Source of the DNA: an uncultured Deferribacteraceae bacterium
Lineage (GTDB): Bacteria; Chrysiogenota; Deferribacteres; Deferribacterales; Mucispirillaceae
DNA length: 14,094 nucleotides
Direction of reading: 5' to 3'
Assembly (NCBI GenBank): GCA_947039055.1
Contig: CAMQYB010000027.1
Location: 1-14,094, forward strand
Below are positions 1-7,276 of this stretch, piece by piece. A model generated the notes under the pieces. The model ran no database searches, was not told the DNA's origin, and saw only the letters and a program-made list of their open reading frames with translations. Each line of letters opens with the position of its first letter. Position 1 is the stretch's first letter. A program made the position numbers and the translations under genes.

Positions 1-146
1 GTATAGATGTTTGTTGTAACTTAGTTTATTTATCAAAAATTAAAAAATTATTTATCTTAGTTGAAGTCATTATACAAACAGTTGAAAGTGATATTATTTG
101 TTTAATGTTTTATCGTGGTAGAAAAATAGAGTTGTATAATAAATAT
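1..146. other. AT-rich intergenic stretch, no gene seen
   Basis: This leading stretch is very AT-rich and holds no open frame of useful length with a ribosome binding site. A TATAAT hexamer is present at 135-140, but no -35 partner sits at a suitable distance. It lies beyond the pckA terminator, so it is probably spacer between pckA and a neighbour outside the window. Confidence 0.5.
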
Positions 147-186
147 AAAAAAAGACAAGACATAAAATTTCTTTTACATCTTGTCT
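147..186 (-). terminator. Intrinsic terminator of pckA
   Basis: Read on the minus strand, the sequence 30 nt past the pckA stop folds into one continuous 15-bp stem. The outer 8 bp pair AGACAAGA with TCTTGTCT (179-186 with 153-160). The inner 7 bp include two G-U pairs, and the stem is closed by a GAAA tetraloop. Seven U residues follow immediately (complement of 147-153). On the plus strand the hairpin has no T run after it, so it acts for pckA only. Stem, stable tetraloop and U tract together make this a very clear factor-independent terminator. Confidence 0.93.
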
Positions 187-217
187 ATATCTACTAAACA
201 TATTCTATGTTATTAAA

Positions 218-1927
218 TTACTTTTTGCCTTTTTTAACTTTAGCCTTAGCTTTAGGTTTAGCAGCTACTTTGGCTTTAGGTTTAGCTTTAGCCTTAGGTT
301 TAGCCTTAGCTTTAGGTTTAGCTAAAGCATCAGGTTTAGGCGCTCCTTTAAGCACAGCAGAAGCCATAGAGTGATCTGAATATTTTGTAAAGTTGTCAAC
401 AAACTTTTTAGCAAGTAGAGCTAACGTTTTATTGTAGTCATCAATACTTTTCCATCCTTTTTTAGGATCAAGTACAGCTTTATTAACACCAGGTACAGAC
501 TTAGGAATTCCAAATCCGAATATAGGATCAACAGTGTATCCACCTTTATCAACAGCACCTGATAGGATCGCATTGATAATAGCTCTAGTGTCACTAATTT
601 TAAATCTCTTACCGTTTTTACCACCACATAATCCAGTGTTTACTAGATATGCTTTAGCACGATGTTTTTTCATTTTTTCCATTAATATTCTAGCATACTC
701 ATAAGGATGCCAAACCATGAATGGTTCACCGAAACAAGTTGAAAAAGTTGCAGTTGGTTCAGTCACACCTTTCTCAGTTCCAGCAACTTTTGCTGTGTAC
801 CCTGATATGAAGTGATAGATAGCTTGATTAGTATCTAATTTAGATACAGGAGGTAGAACTCCAAAAGCATCAAATGTTAAGAAGATAATATTTTTTGGAT
901 GTCCACCCATATTATCTTTAGCCGTACGAGGCATTTGAGTTAACGGATATGATGATCTTGTGTTTTCTGTTTTAGCATCACTATCAAGATCTACAATTCT
1001 AGTTGATTCATCAAACACAACATTCTCTAATATTGTTCCGAATGAATGAGTAGTTTTATATATATCTGGTTCCATCTCTTGCGATAGGTTGATAACTTTT
1101 GCATAACAACCACCTTCTATATTAAATATTCCAGCATCACTCCAGCCGTGCTCATCATCACCGATTAGATATCTTTCAGAATCAGAAGACAATGTTGTTT
1201 TTCCAGTTCCAGATAAACCGAAGAATAGAGCTGTGTCATTTTTCTTACCGATGTTAGCAGAGCAATGCATAGACATAACATTTTTCTTAGGAAGATAATA
1301 GTTCATAACAGTGAAGATAGATTTCTTCATTTCGCCAGCATATTCAGTTCCAGCGATAAGAACTATTTTTTCTGCAAAGTTTAACATGATTGCAGTTTCA
1401 GATTTTGTATTATCCACTTGTGGATTACATTTGAAATTAGGTAAATAAAGTACAGTAAAATCTTCTTTAAAGTTAGCAAGTTTTTTCAACACTGTTTCGC
1501 AGATGAACATGTTTCTTGCGAACATACTATGCCAAGCGTACTCACTTATTATTCTAACTTTCAATCTTGATTTTTCATCAGCGCCAGCGTAAAGTTCTTG
1601 CACGAACAACTCTTTATTGTCACAAAATTTCACCATCTTTTCTTTGATAGAATGAAAATTTGAAACAGTCATTTCTGATGCAGCTGAGCTATCCCAGTTG
1701 ACATCTTTTTCAGAAGATGATTCTCTTACTACATACTTGTCTTTAGCAGACCTACCAGTATGTTTTCCAGTGTTAAATGCTAATGCACCACCTTTTACAA
1801 AAGCTCCTTCGCCACGTTTAATAATCTCTTCAGTTAATGCCTCAGTCGGCATGTTTAAAAAGATTGCGCGTGGTGACTGAATATTGTATTTCTTAAGATA
1901 GTCGGTACCAGTTTTGTAAATGCTCAT
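218..1927 (-). CDS. pckA: Phosphoenolpyruvate carboxykinase (ATP)
   Basis: ATP-dependent PEP carboxykinase (EC 4.1.1.49), a cytosolic enzyme that interconverts oxaloacetate + ATP with PEP + CO2 + ADP. It works in gluconeogenesis or, in many anaerobes, in CO2 fixation toward succinate. Visible motifs are the substrate loop HTGRSAKDKY (res. 56-65), the P-loop GLSGTGKTTLS (237-247, Lys243), the metal-binding GDDEHGW (256-262), and the adenine-side TAKVAGTEKG (378-387). These mark the ATP family, not the GTP family. The ATG is supported by GGAGG (1936-1940) 8 nt upstream. At 569 residues it is longer than the usual 525-540. The excess is a Lys/Pro/Ala-rich tail (about 529-569) that follows a complete catalytic domain. 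It is a single-gene unit with its own promoter and terminator, divergent from the HNH gene. Confidence 0.97.
   Translation of the reverse strand: MSIYKTGTDYLKKYNIQSPRAIFLNMPTEALTEEIIKRGEGAFVKGGALAFNTGKHTGRSAKDKYVVRESSSEKDVNWDSSAASEMTVSNFHSIKEKMVKFCDNKELFVQELYAGADEKSRLKVRIISEYAWHSMFARNMFICETVLKKLANFKEDFTVLYLPNFKCNPQVDNTKSETAIMLNFAEKIVLIAGTEYAGEMKKSIFTVMNYYLPKKNVMSMHCSANIGKKNDTALFFGLSGTGKTTLSSDSERYLIGDDEHGWSDAGIFNIEGGCYAKVINLSQEMEPDIYKTTHSFGTILENVVFDESTRIVDLDSDAKTENTRSSYPLTQMPRTAKDNMGGHPKNIIFLTFDAFGVLPPVSKLDTNQAIYHFISGYTAKVAGTEKGVTEPTATFSTCFGEPFMVWHPYEYARILMEKMKKHRAKAYLVNTGLCGGKNGKRFKISDTRAIINAILSGAVDKGGYTVDPIFGFGIPKSVPGVNKAVLDPKKGWKSIDDYNKTLALLAKKFVDNFTKYSDHSMASAVLKGAPKPDALAKPKAKAKPKAKAKPKAKVAAKPKAKAKVKKGKK
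221..319 (-). repeat. Tandem repeat encoding Lys-Pro-Ala tail of PckA
   Basis: The last 33 codons of pckA are built from an approximately 18-bp unit coding for K-P-K-A-K-A, seen about three times and then degenerating through VAAKPKAKAKVKKGKK. Codons within the units are nearly identical (AAA/AAG Lys, CCT Pro, GCT Ala), consistent with expansion by slippage. The encoded tail is strongly basic and resembles histone-H1-like or AlgP-like tails. It lies outside the conserved PEPCK fold. Confidence 0.85.
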
Positions 1928-1953
1928 ACGTTATTCCTCCACAGTTGATTTTC

Positions 1954-2033
1954 GTTGTTATATCTGTTACAATCCATAGGATAATATTTCTAGTTTAGGT
2001 ATTTATGAAATTGAAAAATAGTTGTTATACAAC
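1954..2033. promoter_or_regulatory. Repeated GTTGTTATA motif in pckA leader
   Basis: The word GTTGTTATA occurs twice in the predicted pckA leader, at 1954-1962 and 2021-2029. The distal copy forms a perfect short dyad, GTTGT-TAT-ACAAC (2021-2033). The proximal copy lies about 15 nt upstream of the pckA Shine-Dalgarno. Both lie downstream of the predicted transcription start, where a bound repressor could act as a roadblock. Such words arise easily in AT-rich DNA, so the function is speculative. Confidence 0.3.
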
Positions 2034-2049
2034 AACATCTACTTATTCA

Positions 2050-2078
2050 TTTATAGTATAATTTTTATAAGAGGTCAA
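2050..2078 (-). promoter_or_regulatory. Promoter of pckA
   Basis: Minus-strand sigma70-type promoter: -35 TTGACC (2073-2078), a 17-nt spacer and -10 TATAAA (2050-2055). Transcription would start near 2043 and give a leader of about 115 nt. A plus-strand TATAAT (2057-2062), suitably placed as the -10 of the HNH gene, lies inside this spacer, so the two divergent promoters would physically overlap. The plus-strand element has no convincing -35. Confidence 0.6.
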
Positions 2079-2085
2079 TGTTATT

Positions 2086-2373
2086 ATGAATAATTTCTTT
2101 ATTTCTTCTGTGTCGGAAAAAGAGATAAAGGCAGAAAAGTTAAAAGCACGTGAACTTAGATCTAAAGAGTGGTGGAAAACTTTGATTAATCAAGGTGTCT
2201 GTTACTACTGTAACGAGAAGTTTAGTAAGGAAGAATTAACGATGGATCATGTTGTTCCGATCATTCGTGGTGGTAAATCTACGAAGGGAAATATTGTATG
2301 TTGTTGCAAAGAGTGTAACAATAAAAAGAAGTATTATTTACCTATTGAAATGAGTGGAGAACTTGATAGTTAA
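2086..2373 (+). CDS. Small stand-alone HNH endonuclease-family protein
   Basis: A 95-residue protein consisting of a basic, charged N-terminal helix region (about 10-35) and one compact HNH module. Seen in the sequence: a CxxC pair (Cys39, Cys42), the core MDHVVP with Asp54-His55, the typical IIRGGKSTKGNIV stretch with Asn69, and a second CxxC (Cys74, Cys77) followed by Asn78. The four cysteines should form the structural zinc site and His55/Asn69/Asn78 the beta-beta-alpha-metal active site. Members of this family nick or cut DNA, but free-standing ones of this size have no settled role. GAGGT (2071-2075) lies 10 nt before the ATG. There is no methyltransferase, phage or intron context around it, so its job cannot be read from neighbours. 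It may be domesticated. Confidence 0.85.
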   Translation: MNNFFISSVSEKEIKAEKLKARELRSKEWWKTLINQGVCYYCNEKFSKEELTMDHVVPIIRGGKSTKGNIVCCCKECNNKKKYYLPIEMSGELDS

Positions 2374-2396
2374 TTCATTGTCATAATATTAAATTG

Positions 2397-2528
2397 TGTA
2401 AGTTTTAGATTGTGATTTAATTATAGAGTGTTGATTATTTATTTTAGTTTGGTTACATATTAAGTATTAATTGTTGTAAGTTTTAAATTGTTAAATATAA
2501 ATTATAAATTATTGAATTGTTAAATATA
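2397..2528 (+). repeat. Imperfect direct repeats in HNH-alaS gap
   Basis: The 197-nt gap before alaS contains a 17-nt word, TGTAAGTTTTAGATTGT (2397-2413), repeated with one mismatch at 2475-2491. A 13-nt word, ATTGTTAAATATA, is repeated exactly at 2487-2499 and 2516-2528. The repeats overlap the candidate alaS promoter. Low sequence complexity explains part of the similarity, but the 17-nt match is longer than I would expect by chance in so short a gap. Confidence 0.5.
2474..2501 (+). promoter_or_regulatory. Candidate alaS promoter
   Basis: -35 TTGTAA (2474-2479), a 16-nt spacer and -10 TATAAA (2496-2501) would give a leader of about 65 nt ahead of alaS. The region is so AT-rich that other TATAAA-like hexamers occur nearby (for example 2503-2508), so the assignment is tentative. 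Confidence 0.35.
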
Positions 2529-2570
2529 TAGTATTTGTGTTGAACGCAAATTTATTAGGGATGGGGTTAG

Positions 2571-5189
2571 ATGCAAGGTAATATAATACGTGAAAGATTT
2601 CTGAAATTTTATGAGTCAAATAATCATAAGATTGTTTCATCATCACCACTTCTTCCAATAGATGATGATACTCTACTTTTTGCAAACGCTGGAATGAACC
2701 AGTTCAAGAATATTTTCTTAGGCAAAGAGGTTAGAGATTATAAACGAGCAACAACTTGTCAGAAAGTTGTTCGTGCAGGTGGTAAACATAACGATCTTGA
2801 GAATGTTGGAAGAACAGCACGCCACCACACATTTTTTGAGATGTTAGGAAATTTCTCATTTGGAGATTATTTCAAAGTTGATGCAATAAAATTTGCATGG
2901 AGCTTTTTAACTGAAGAGTTAAAACTTGATACAAGTAAAATGTTCGTCACTATATATGAAGAAGATGATGAAGCACATGGTATTTGGAAAGATGTTATAG
3001 GTTTACCAGTTGATAAAATTCATCGTCGTGGCAAGAAAGATAATTTTTGGCAGATGGGGGATACTGGTCCATGTGGTCCATGTTCAGAGATTTTCTACGA
3101 TCAAGGAAAAGGTGTTGGTTGCAATACTCCTGAGTGTGATCCTGAGTGTGAGTGCGATAGACATCTTGAAATTTGGAACTTAGTGTTCATGCAATATAAT
3201 AGAGATGAGAAAGGCGAGATGACACCACTTCCTAAACCATCAATAGATACAGGAATGGGTTTAGAGCGAGTTGCAGGTATCATGCAAAATGTTGTGAGCA
3301 ATTACGATACCGATCTCATCAAACCGATCATAGAATTTATAGCAAACGATATCGGGATAAAGTATGGTAGTAACGAATTAAACGATGTATCTATGCGAGT
3401 AATCGCCGATCATTCAAGAGCAACAGCGTTTCTTATAGGTGATGGAGTTATCCCATCAAGTGATGGTAGAGGTTATGTATTAAGGCGAATAATGCGTAGA
3501 GCTATGAGACACGGCAGATTGCTTGGATACGAGAATATATTTTTCTATAAGGTTGTTCTTTTTGTGATAGATTTCATGAAAGGATATTACACTGAACTTG
3601 CAGATAAAAAAGAGTATATCAAAGGTACTGTTGAGAAAGAGGAGAGATCTTTTATCAAAACATTATCATCAGGTTTAGAGATTTTAAATAGTGATATAAT
3701 TCCTAGATCAAAAACTAAAGGCGTAATTGTTGGCGATGATATTTTTAAATTATACGATACTTACGGTTTCCCAGTTGATCTTTTAGAAGATATCGCAACT
3801 GATAATAATCTAAGTTTAGATCTGGTAAGATTTGACACACTTATGCAGGAACAACAAGAGCGAGCTAAAGCTGGTGGACTAGGTGTAAAGCTTGATAGAG
3901 TTCTTGATATTTTTACAACTTTAGGATCAAAATATCAGTCAGAATTTTTAGGATATAGAGAGAGTGATTTTGATAATAAAGGTAAAGTTATATGTATTGT
4001 TAACGGCGAGAAAGAAGTTGCAACTATTACAGCTCAAGATAAAGCGTTTTTAATATTTGATAAGACATCTTTTTATCCAGAGGGTGGTGGACAAACTGGT
4101 GATGTTGGATCTATCACAGCTGATGGTATAGAGTTTAAAGTTGATGATACATTTAAAGTAGGTAACGCTATCATTCATTCAGGTCATCTTAAAAAAGGTA
4201 TGATTGAGATCGGTAAAGAATTAGATCAGAATATTAATAATGATAGACGGCTTAAAACGGAGTATAATCATACAGCAACACATCTACTACATAAAGCGTT
4301 ACAATCAACTCTTGGTGCAACTGTTAGACAGGCTGGTAGTAATGTTGATGACGAGTCGTTCCGTTTTGATTTCACATTTGATAGAGCGTTGACGGATGTA
4401 GAGATTGAGAGTATAGAGCAACAAGTAAACAGTGAAATTTTCACATCTCATAAAGTTGTGAAAGAGTATATGAATAAAGAAGAGGCTATCAAAACAGGTG
4501 CAACTGCATTATTTGGTGAAAGGTATTCTGATACGGTGAGGGTAGTCACAATTGGTGATTATTCAACTGAATTATGTGGTGGTTGTCATATTGAGAACAC
4601 GTCAGAAATCGGAGTGTTTAAAATAATTTTAGAACAATCTGTTGCATCAGGAGTCCGTAGAATAGAGGGCTTGACTTCATATAAAGCGTTAGCGTATTTG
4701 AACGATGCAGATAGGTTGAGAAAAGATTTATTACAACTACTTAAAACGCAAGATATAGTTAAGAGAGTTAATGATATATTTTTAGAGTTAAAGAGTAAGG
4801 ATCGCAATATTAGAGATCTTGAGTCGAAGTTAGTATCTATTAACGCTGAGGATATGTTGTCAGATATTAAAACTGTAAACGGTATCAATTATATTACGTT
4901 ACGTATGGATGATAGCAGTATAGATAATATGCGATCGTTACTAGATAAGGCTAAGCAGAAAGTTGGTAGTGGTATAGTTATAATGGCAGGCGTGAGTGAT
5001 AGTAAGGGTGTATTATTGATAGGCGTTACGAAAGATATTACCTCTAAGATAAACGCTAATGACATTATAAAGAAAGCAAATACGATAACCGTTGTAAAAG
5101 GTGGAGGTCGTCCTGAGATGGCTCAAGCAGGTGTTGATGATGTGAGTAAGATTGATGAATTATTGAATTCATTAATAGACATCATATAG
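2571..5189 (+). CDS. alaS: Alanyl-tRNA synthetase
   Basis: Cytosolic class II synthetase (EC 6.1.1.7) that charges tRNA-Ala and clears mischarged Ser/Gly. At 872 residues it is full length. In order: the aminoacylation core with HHTFFEMLGNFSFGDYF (85-101), the MGDTGPCGPCSEIFYD segment (162-177) and DTGMGLERVAG (226-236); the tRNA-recognition region with DHSRATAFLIGDG (280-292); the editing domain with HTATH (His567, His571) and CGGCH (Cys669, His673), the four zinc/editing residues; a helical stretch (about 710-760); and C-Ala with VVKGGGRPEMAQAG (841-854). A cysteine-rich loop (Cys184, 189, 193, 195) is inserted before the IWNLVF motif, a variation known in other bacterial AlaRS. The ATG follows a G-rich AGGGATGGGG site. 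cheX starts 91 nt downstream with no terminator between. Confidence 0.98.
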   Translation: MQGNIIRERFLKFYESNNHKIVSSSPLLPIDDDTLLFANAGMNQFKNIFLGKEVRDYKRATTCQKVVRAGGKHNDLENVGRTARHHTFFEMLGNFSFGDYFKVDAIKFAWSFLTEELKLDTSKMFVTIYEEDDEAHGIWKDVIGLPVDKIHRRGKKDNFWQMGDTGPCGPCSEIFYDQGKGVGCNTPECDPECECDRHLEIWNLVFMQYNRDEKGEMTPLPKPSIDTGMGLERVAGIMQNVVSNYDTDLIKPIIEFIANDIGIKYGSNELNDVSMRVIADHSRATAFLIGDGVIPSSDGRGYVLRRIMRRAMRHGRLLGYENIFFYKVVLFVIDFMKGYYTELADKKEYIKGTVEKEERSFIKTLSSGLEILNSDIIPRSKTKGVIVGDDIFKLYDTYGFPVDLLEDIATDNNLSLDLVRFDTLMQEQQERAKAGGLGVKLDRVLDIFTTLGSKYQSEFLGYRESDFDNKGKVICIVNGEKEVATITAQDKAFLIFDKTSFYPEGGGQTGDVGSITADGIEFKVDDTFKVGNAIIHSGHLKKGMIEIGKELDQNINNDRRLKTEYNHTATHLLHKALQSTLGATVRQAGSNVDDESFRFDFTFDRALTDVEIESIEQQVNSEIFTSHKVVKEYMNKEEAIKTGATALFGERYSDTVRVVTIGDYSTELCGGCHIENTSEIGVFKIILEQSVASGVRRIEGLTSYKALAYLNDADRLRKDLLQLLKTQDIVKRVNDIFLELKSKDRNIRDLESKLVSINAEDMLSDIKTVNGINYITLRMDDSSIDNMRSLLDKAKQKVGSGIVIMAGVSDSKGVLLIGVTKDITSKINANDIIKKANTITVVKGGGRPEMAQAGVDDVSKIDELLNSLIDII

Positions 5190-5280
5190 GTTATCTGTTA
5201 AGATATTAGCTTATATATTTAAGTTGTTTTTCTTTTAGATTGTATGAATGAAAATTTTTTTGGGGATGGTTTGATAAATT

Positions 5281-5739
5281 ATGAAAGTAGAGATGGTTAA
5301 TCCTTTTATTACAGCAACAATTAATGTGTTTGATACGATGGCAGGGTTGAGTGTTGCAAAAAAAGAGATTTATTTGAAGCAAGAGATTGCACCAGGCAAC
5401 GATATATCTGGTATAATAGGCATTGCTGGTAGCCTTACAGGATTTGTAGCGATGTCATTTCCAGAGTCAGTTGCGTTAAAAATTACGGCTGCATTTTTAG
5501 GCGAGGATAAAACATCTATTGATGCTGATGTAATTGATACGATCGGCGAAGTGATCAACATGGTTGTAGGAAGTGCAAAAACTGTTTTTGCAAAACAAGG
5601 TATGAAGTATGATTTAGGTTTACCAAACGTTGTAACTGGTAAAGATCACACTGTTAATAGACCTAAAGATATTATGTGTATCGGCGTCAATTTTGATTTA
5701 GAGGGAGAAGTATTCTCTATTGAAGTTGGGTTGAAATAA
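5281..5739 (+). CDS. cheX: CheX-type CheY-P phosphatase
   Basis: A 152-residue CheC/CheX/FliY-family protein that dephosphorylates CheY-P and so resets the flagellar motor signal in the cytosol. The conserved catalytic helix is present once as IDTIGEVINMVVGSAK (85-100), with the ExxN pair Glu90 and Asn93. Having a single ExxN helix and this length fits CheX, not CheC, which usually has two. The N-terminus MKVEMVNPFI is typical, and a G-rich site (GGGGATGG, 5262-5269) precedes the ATG. No other chemotaxis gene is in the window, so this is an orphan copy placed between alaS and a peptidase gene. It implies a CheA/CheY system elsewhere in the genome. No terminator separates it from either neighbour. 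Confidence 0.9.
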   Translation: MKVEMVNPFITATINVFDTMAGLSVAKKEIYLKQEIAPGNDISGIIGIAGSLTGFVAMSFPESVALKITAAFLGEDKTSIDADVIDTIGEVINMVVGSAKTVFAKQGMKYDLGLPNVVTGKDHTVNRPKDIMCIGVNFDLEGEVFSIEVGLK

Positions 5740-5842
5740 TTTATAAATTCAAAGTAGTTGTTTTTATGTTAGTAGTATTTATTTTTATGTAGCGATACGT
5801 GTTTTATCTATATTTTTATATAAAGATTAATTTGAGGCGTTT

Positions 5843-7276
5843 ATGATTAGTAGAGTAAAAGATACAAAGGATATAAAAGATATATTTGTAAGAGTGGGCT
5901 TACTCACTCTTTTTTTAATTCTTATTTTAGGAGTTTTTATGAGTAATGTTTTAGCAAAGAATAGCTCATCTGCTAAACTTCCAGATATAAGTAAGTTACC
6001 AAACGGTGTTACGTTGATATATCAGAATGTTCCAGATGTAGGCGTTGTAACTGTTCAATCGTTTATAGGCACAGGTTCTGTAAATGAGAGTATTGAGATT
6101 TCAGGAATATCACATTTTTTAGAACATATATTATTTAAAGGTACGAAAAATTTTAAACCAGGTGAGATAGATGTTTATCTTGATTCACTAGGTGGAGAAA
6201 ATAATGCATTCACAAGTAGTGATCTAACAAATTACTATGTAACGATCCCAACAAAAAATGTTGAGGCAGCATTTGAAGTAGTTAGCGATATGGTTTTCAA
6301 CGCTCAATTTATCAAAGATGAAATTGAGAAAGAGAAACCAGTTGTTGTTCAAGAGATCATGCGTAAATATAATGATCCATCGTATATGATGTGGCAAGAT
6401 TTGTTGCATACGATATTTTTAGGAACACCGTATGAGAGAGAAGTTATAGGAACGGTTGAAACTGTAAACGCATTAACACAAGAAAATTTGTTGAAATATT
6501 ATAATAGTTACTATCATCCAGAGAATATGTTTTTAACTGTTGTTGGTGATATAGATAAAAAAGAAGTTGAGAAATTAGCGTTAAAATATTTCAATCAAAA
6601 AAGAGATGTTGATTTAGGAAAACGTTATAAAGGATTAGATAAAGTTGAATTCACAAAATCTGTTGATAAAGTTTTCACAGCAGATATAGATATGGAATAT
6701 GTTGTATTAGCGTTTCCAACTGAAGAGAAACTTAGTAGTACAATATATGCAAATGAAGTTCTTTCAGAGATGTTAGCAGGCGGAGAATTTTCATTATTTA
6801 ATGAGATATTAAAAAATCAGAAACGATTAGTTATCTATACATCAGATCTATCATTAAATCATAAATATAACGGTTTAATGGGAGCGTTTGCTGTAACTGC
6901 ACCTGACAACGCTGACAAGTTTAGAGATGAAGCCTTAAAAATTATTCAAGATATTGCTGACGGCAAGATTGACGATAAAGTTATCGAGAAAGCGAAAAAC
7001 AGATTAAAGTCTGACAATATTTATTCTTATGAAAGAGTGTCATCACTAGCTAACGAATTAGGTTACGCATACACTTTAGATATGGAAGATTACTACCTTA
7101 ATTTTGTGAACGGTATAAACGCTGTTACAAAGAAAGATTTAATGAAATACGCTACAGAGTTGTTAGATAAACCTATGTATTACGCTAAAACAATCGGCAA
7201 GAAAAAAGCTGAAAAAGGTACTGATAAGAAAGCTGAAAAAAAGGTTGAAAAAGTATCAAAGGTTACAAAGAAATAG
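5843..7276 (+). CDS. Exported M16-family zinc peptidase
   Basis: A 477-residue single-unit M16 (pitrilysin/processing-peptidase-like) metallopeptidase. The inverted zinc motif HFLEH (His91, Glu94, His95) is intact, and the third ligand is probably Glu171 in VVVQEIM, 76 residues past the motif. The typical PYEREVIGT (196-204) and YYHPENMFLTVVGD (223-236) segments follow, then the second M16 fold. Residues about 16-38 form a strongly hydrophobic segment after a charged N-terminus and end in SNVLA-KN, so export with either cleavage or membrane anchoring is expected. The C-terminus (453-477) is a Lys/Glu-rich tail outside the fold. Many M16 proteins pair with a second, inactive subunit, but none is encoded here. 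GAGG (5834-5837) sits 5 nt before the ATG. The substrate is unknown. Confidence 0.93.
   Translation: MISRVKDTKDIKDIFVRVGLLTLFLILILGVFMSNVLAKNSSSAKLPDISKLPNGVTLIYQNVPDVGVVTVQSFIGTGSVNESIEISGISHFLEHILFKGTKNFKPGEIDVYLDSLGGENNAFTSSDLTNYYVTIPTKNVEAAFEVVSDMVFNAQFIKDEIEKEKPVVVQEIMRKYNDPSYMMWQDLLHTIFLGTPYEREVIGTVETVNALTQENLLKYYNSYYHPENMFLTVVGDIDKKEVEKLALKYFNQKRDVDLGKRYKGLDKVEFTKSVDKVFTADIDMEYVVLAFPTEEKLSSTIYANEVLSEMLAGGEFSLFNEILKNQKRLVIYTSDLSLNHKYNGLMGAFAVTAPDNADKFRDEALKIIQDIADGKIDDKVIEKAKNRLKSDNIYSYERVSSLANELGYAYTLDMEDYYLNFVNGINAVTKKDLMKYATELLDKPMYYAKTIGKKKAEKGTDKKAEKKVEKVSKVTKK

Noticed and set aside
135..140. TATAAT as a plus-strand promoter
   Set aside because: There is no -35 partner at 15-19 nt and no gene downstream on that strand; the pckA terminator and pckA itself follow on the opposite strand.
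1698..1880. Plus-strand 60-codon frame inside pckA
   Set aside because: It is antisense to the conserved N-terminal part of PckA and has no supporting start signal.
2374..2570. T-box riboswitch upstream of alaS
   Set aside because: The gap has no T-box core, no specifier-loop-like stems and no terminator hairpin; it is nearly all A/T.
3101..3301. Cysteine-rich loop of AlaRS as a novel metal site
   Set aside because: Comparable Cys-rich insertions before the IWNLVF segment are known in AlaRS of many bacteria, so it is not novel.
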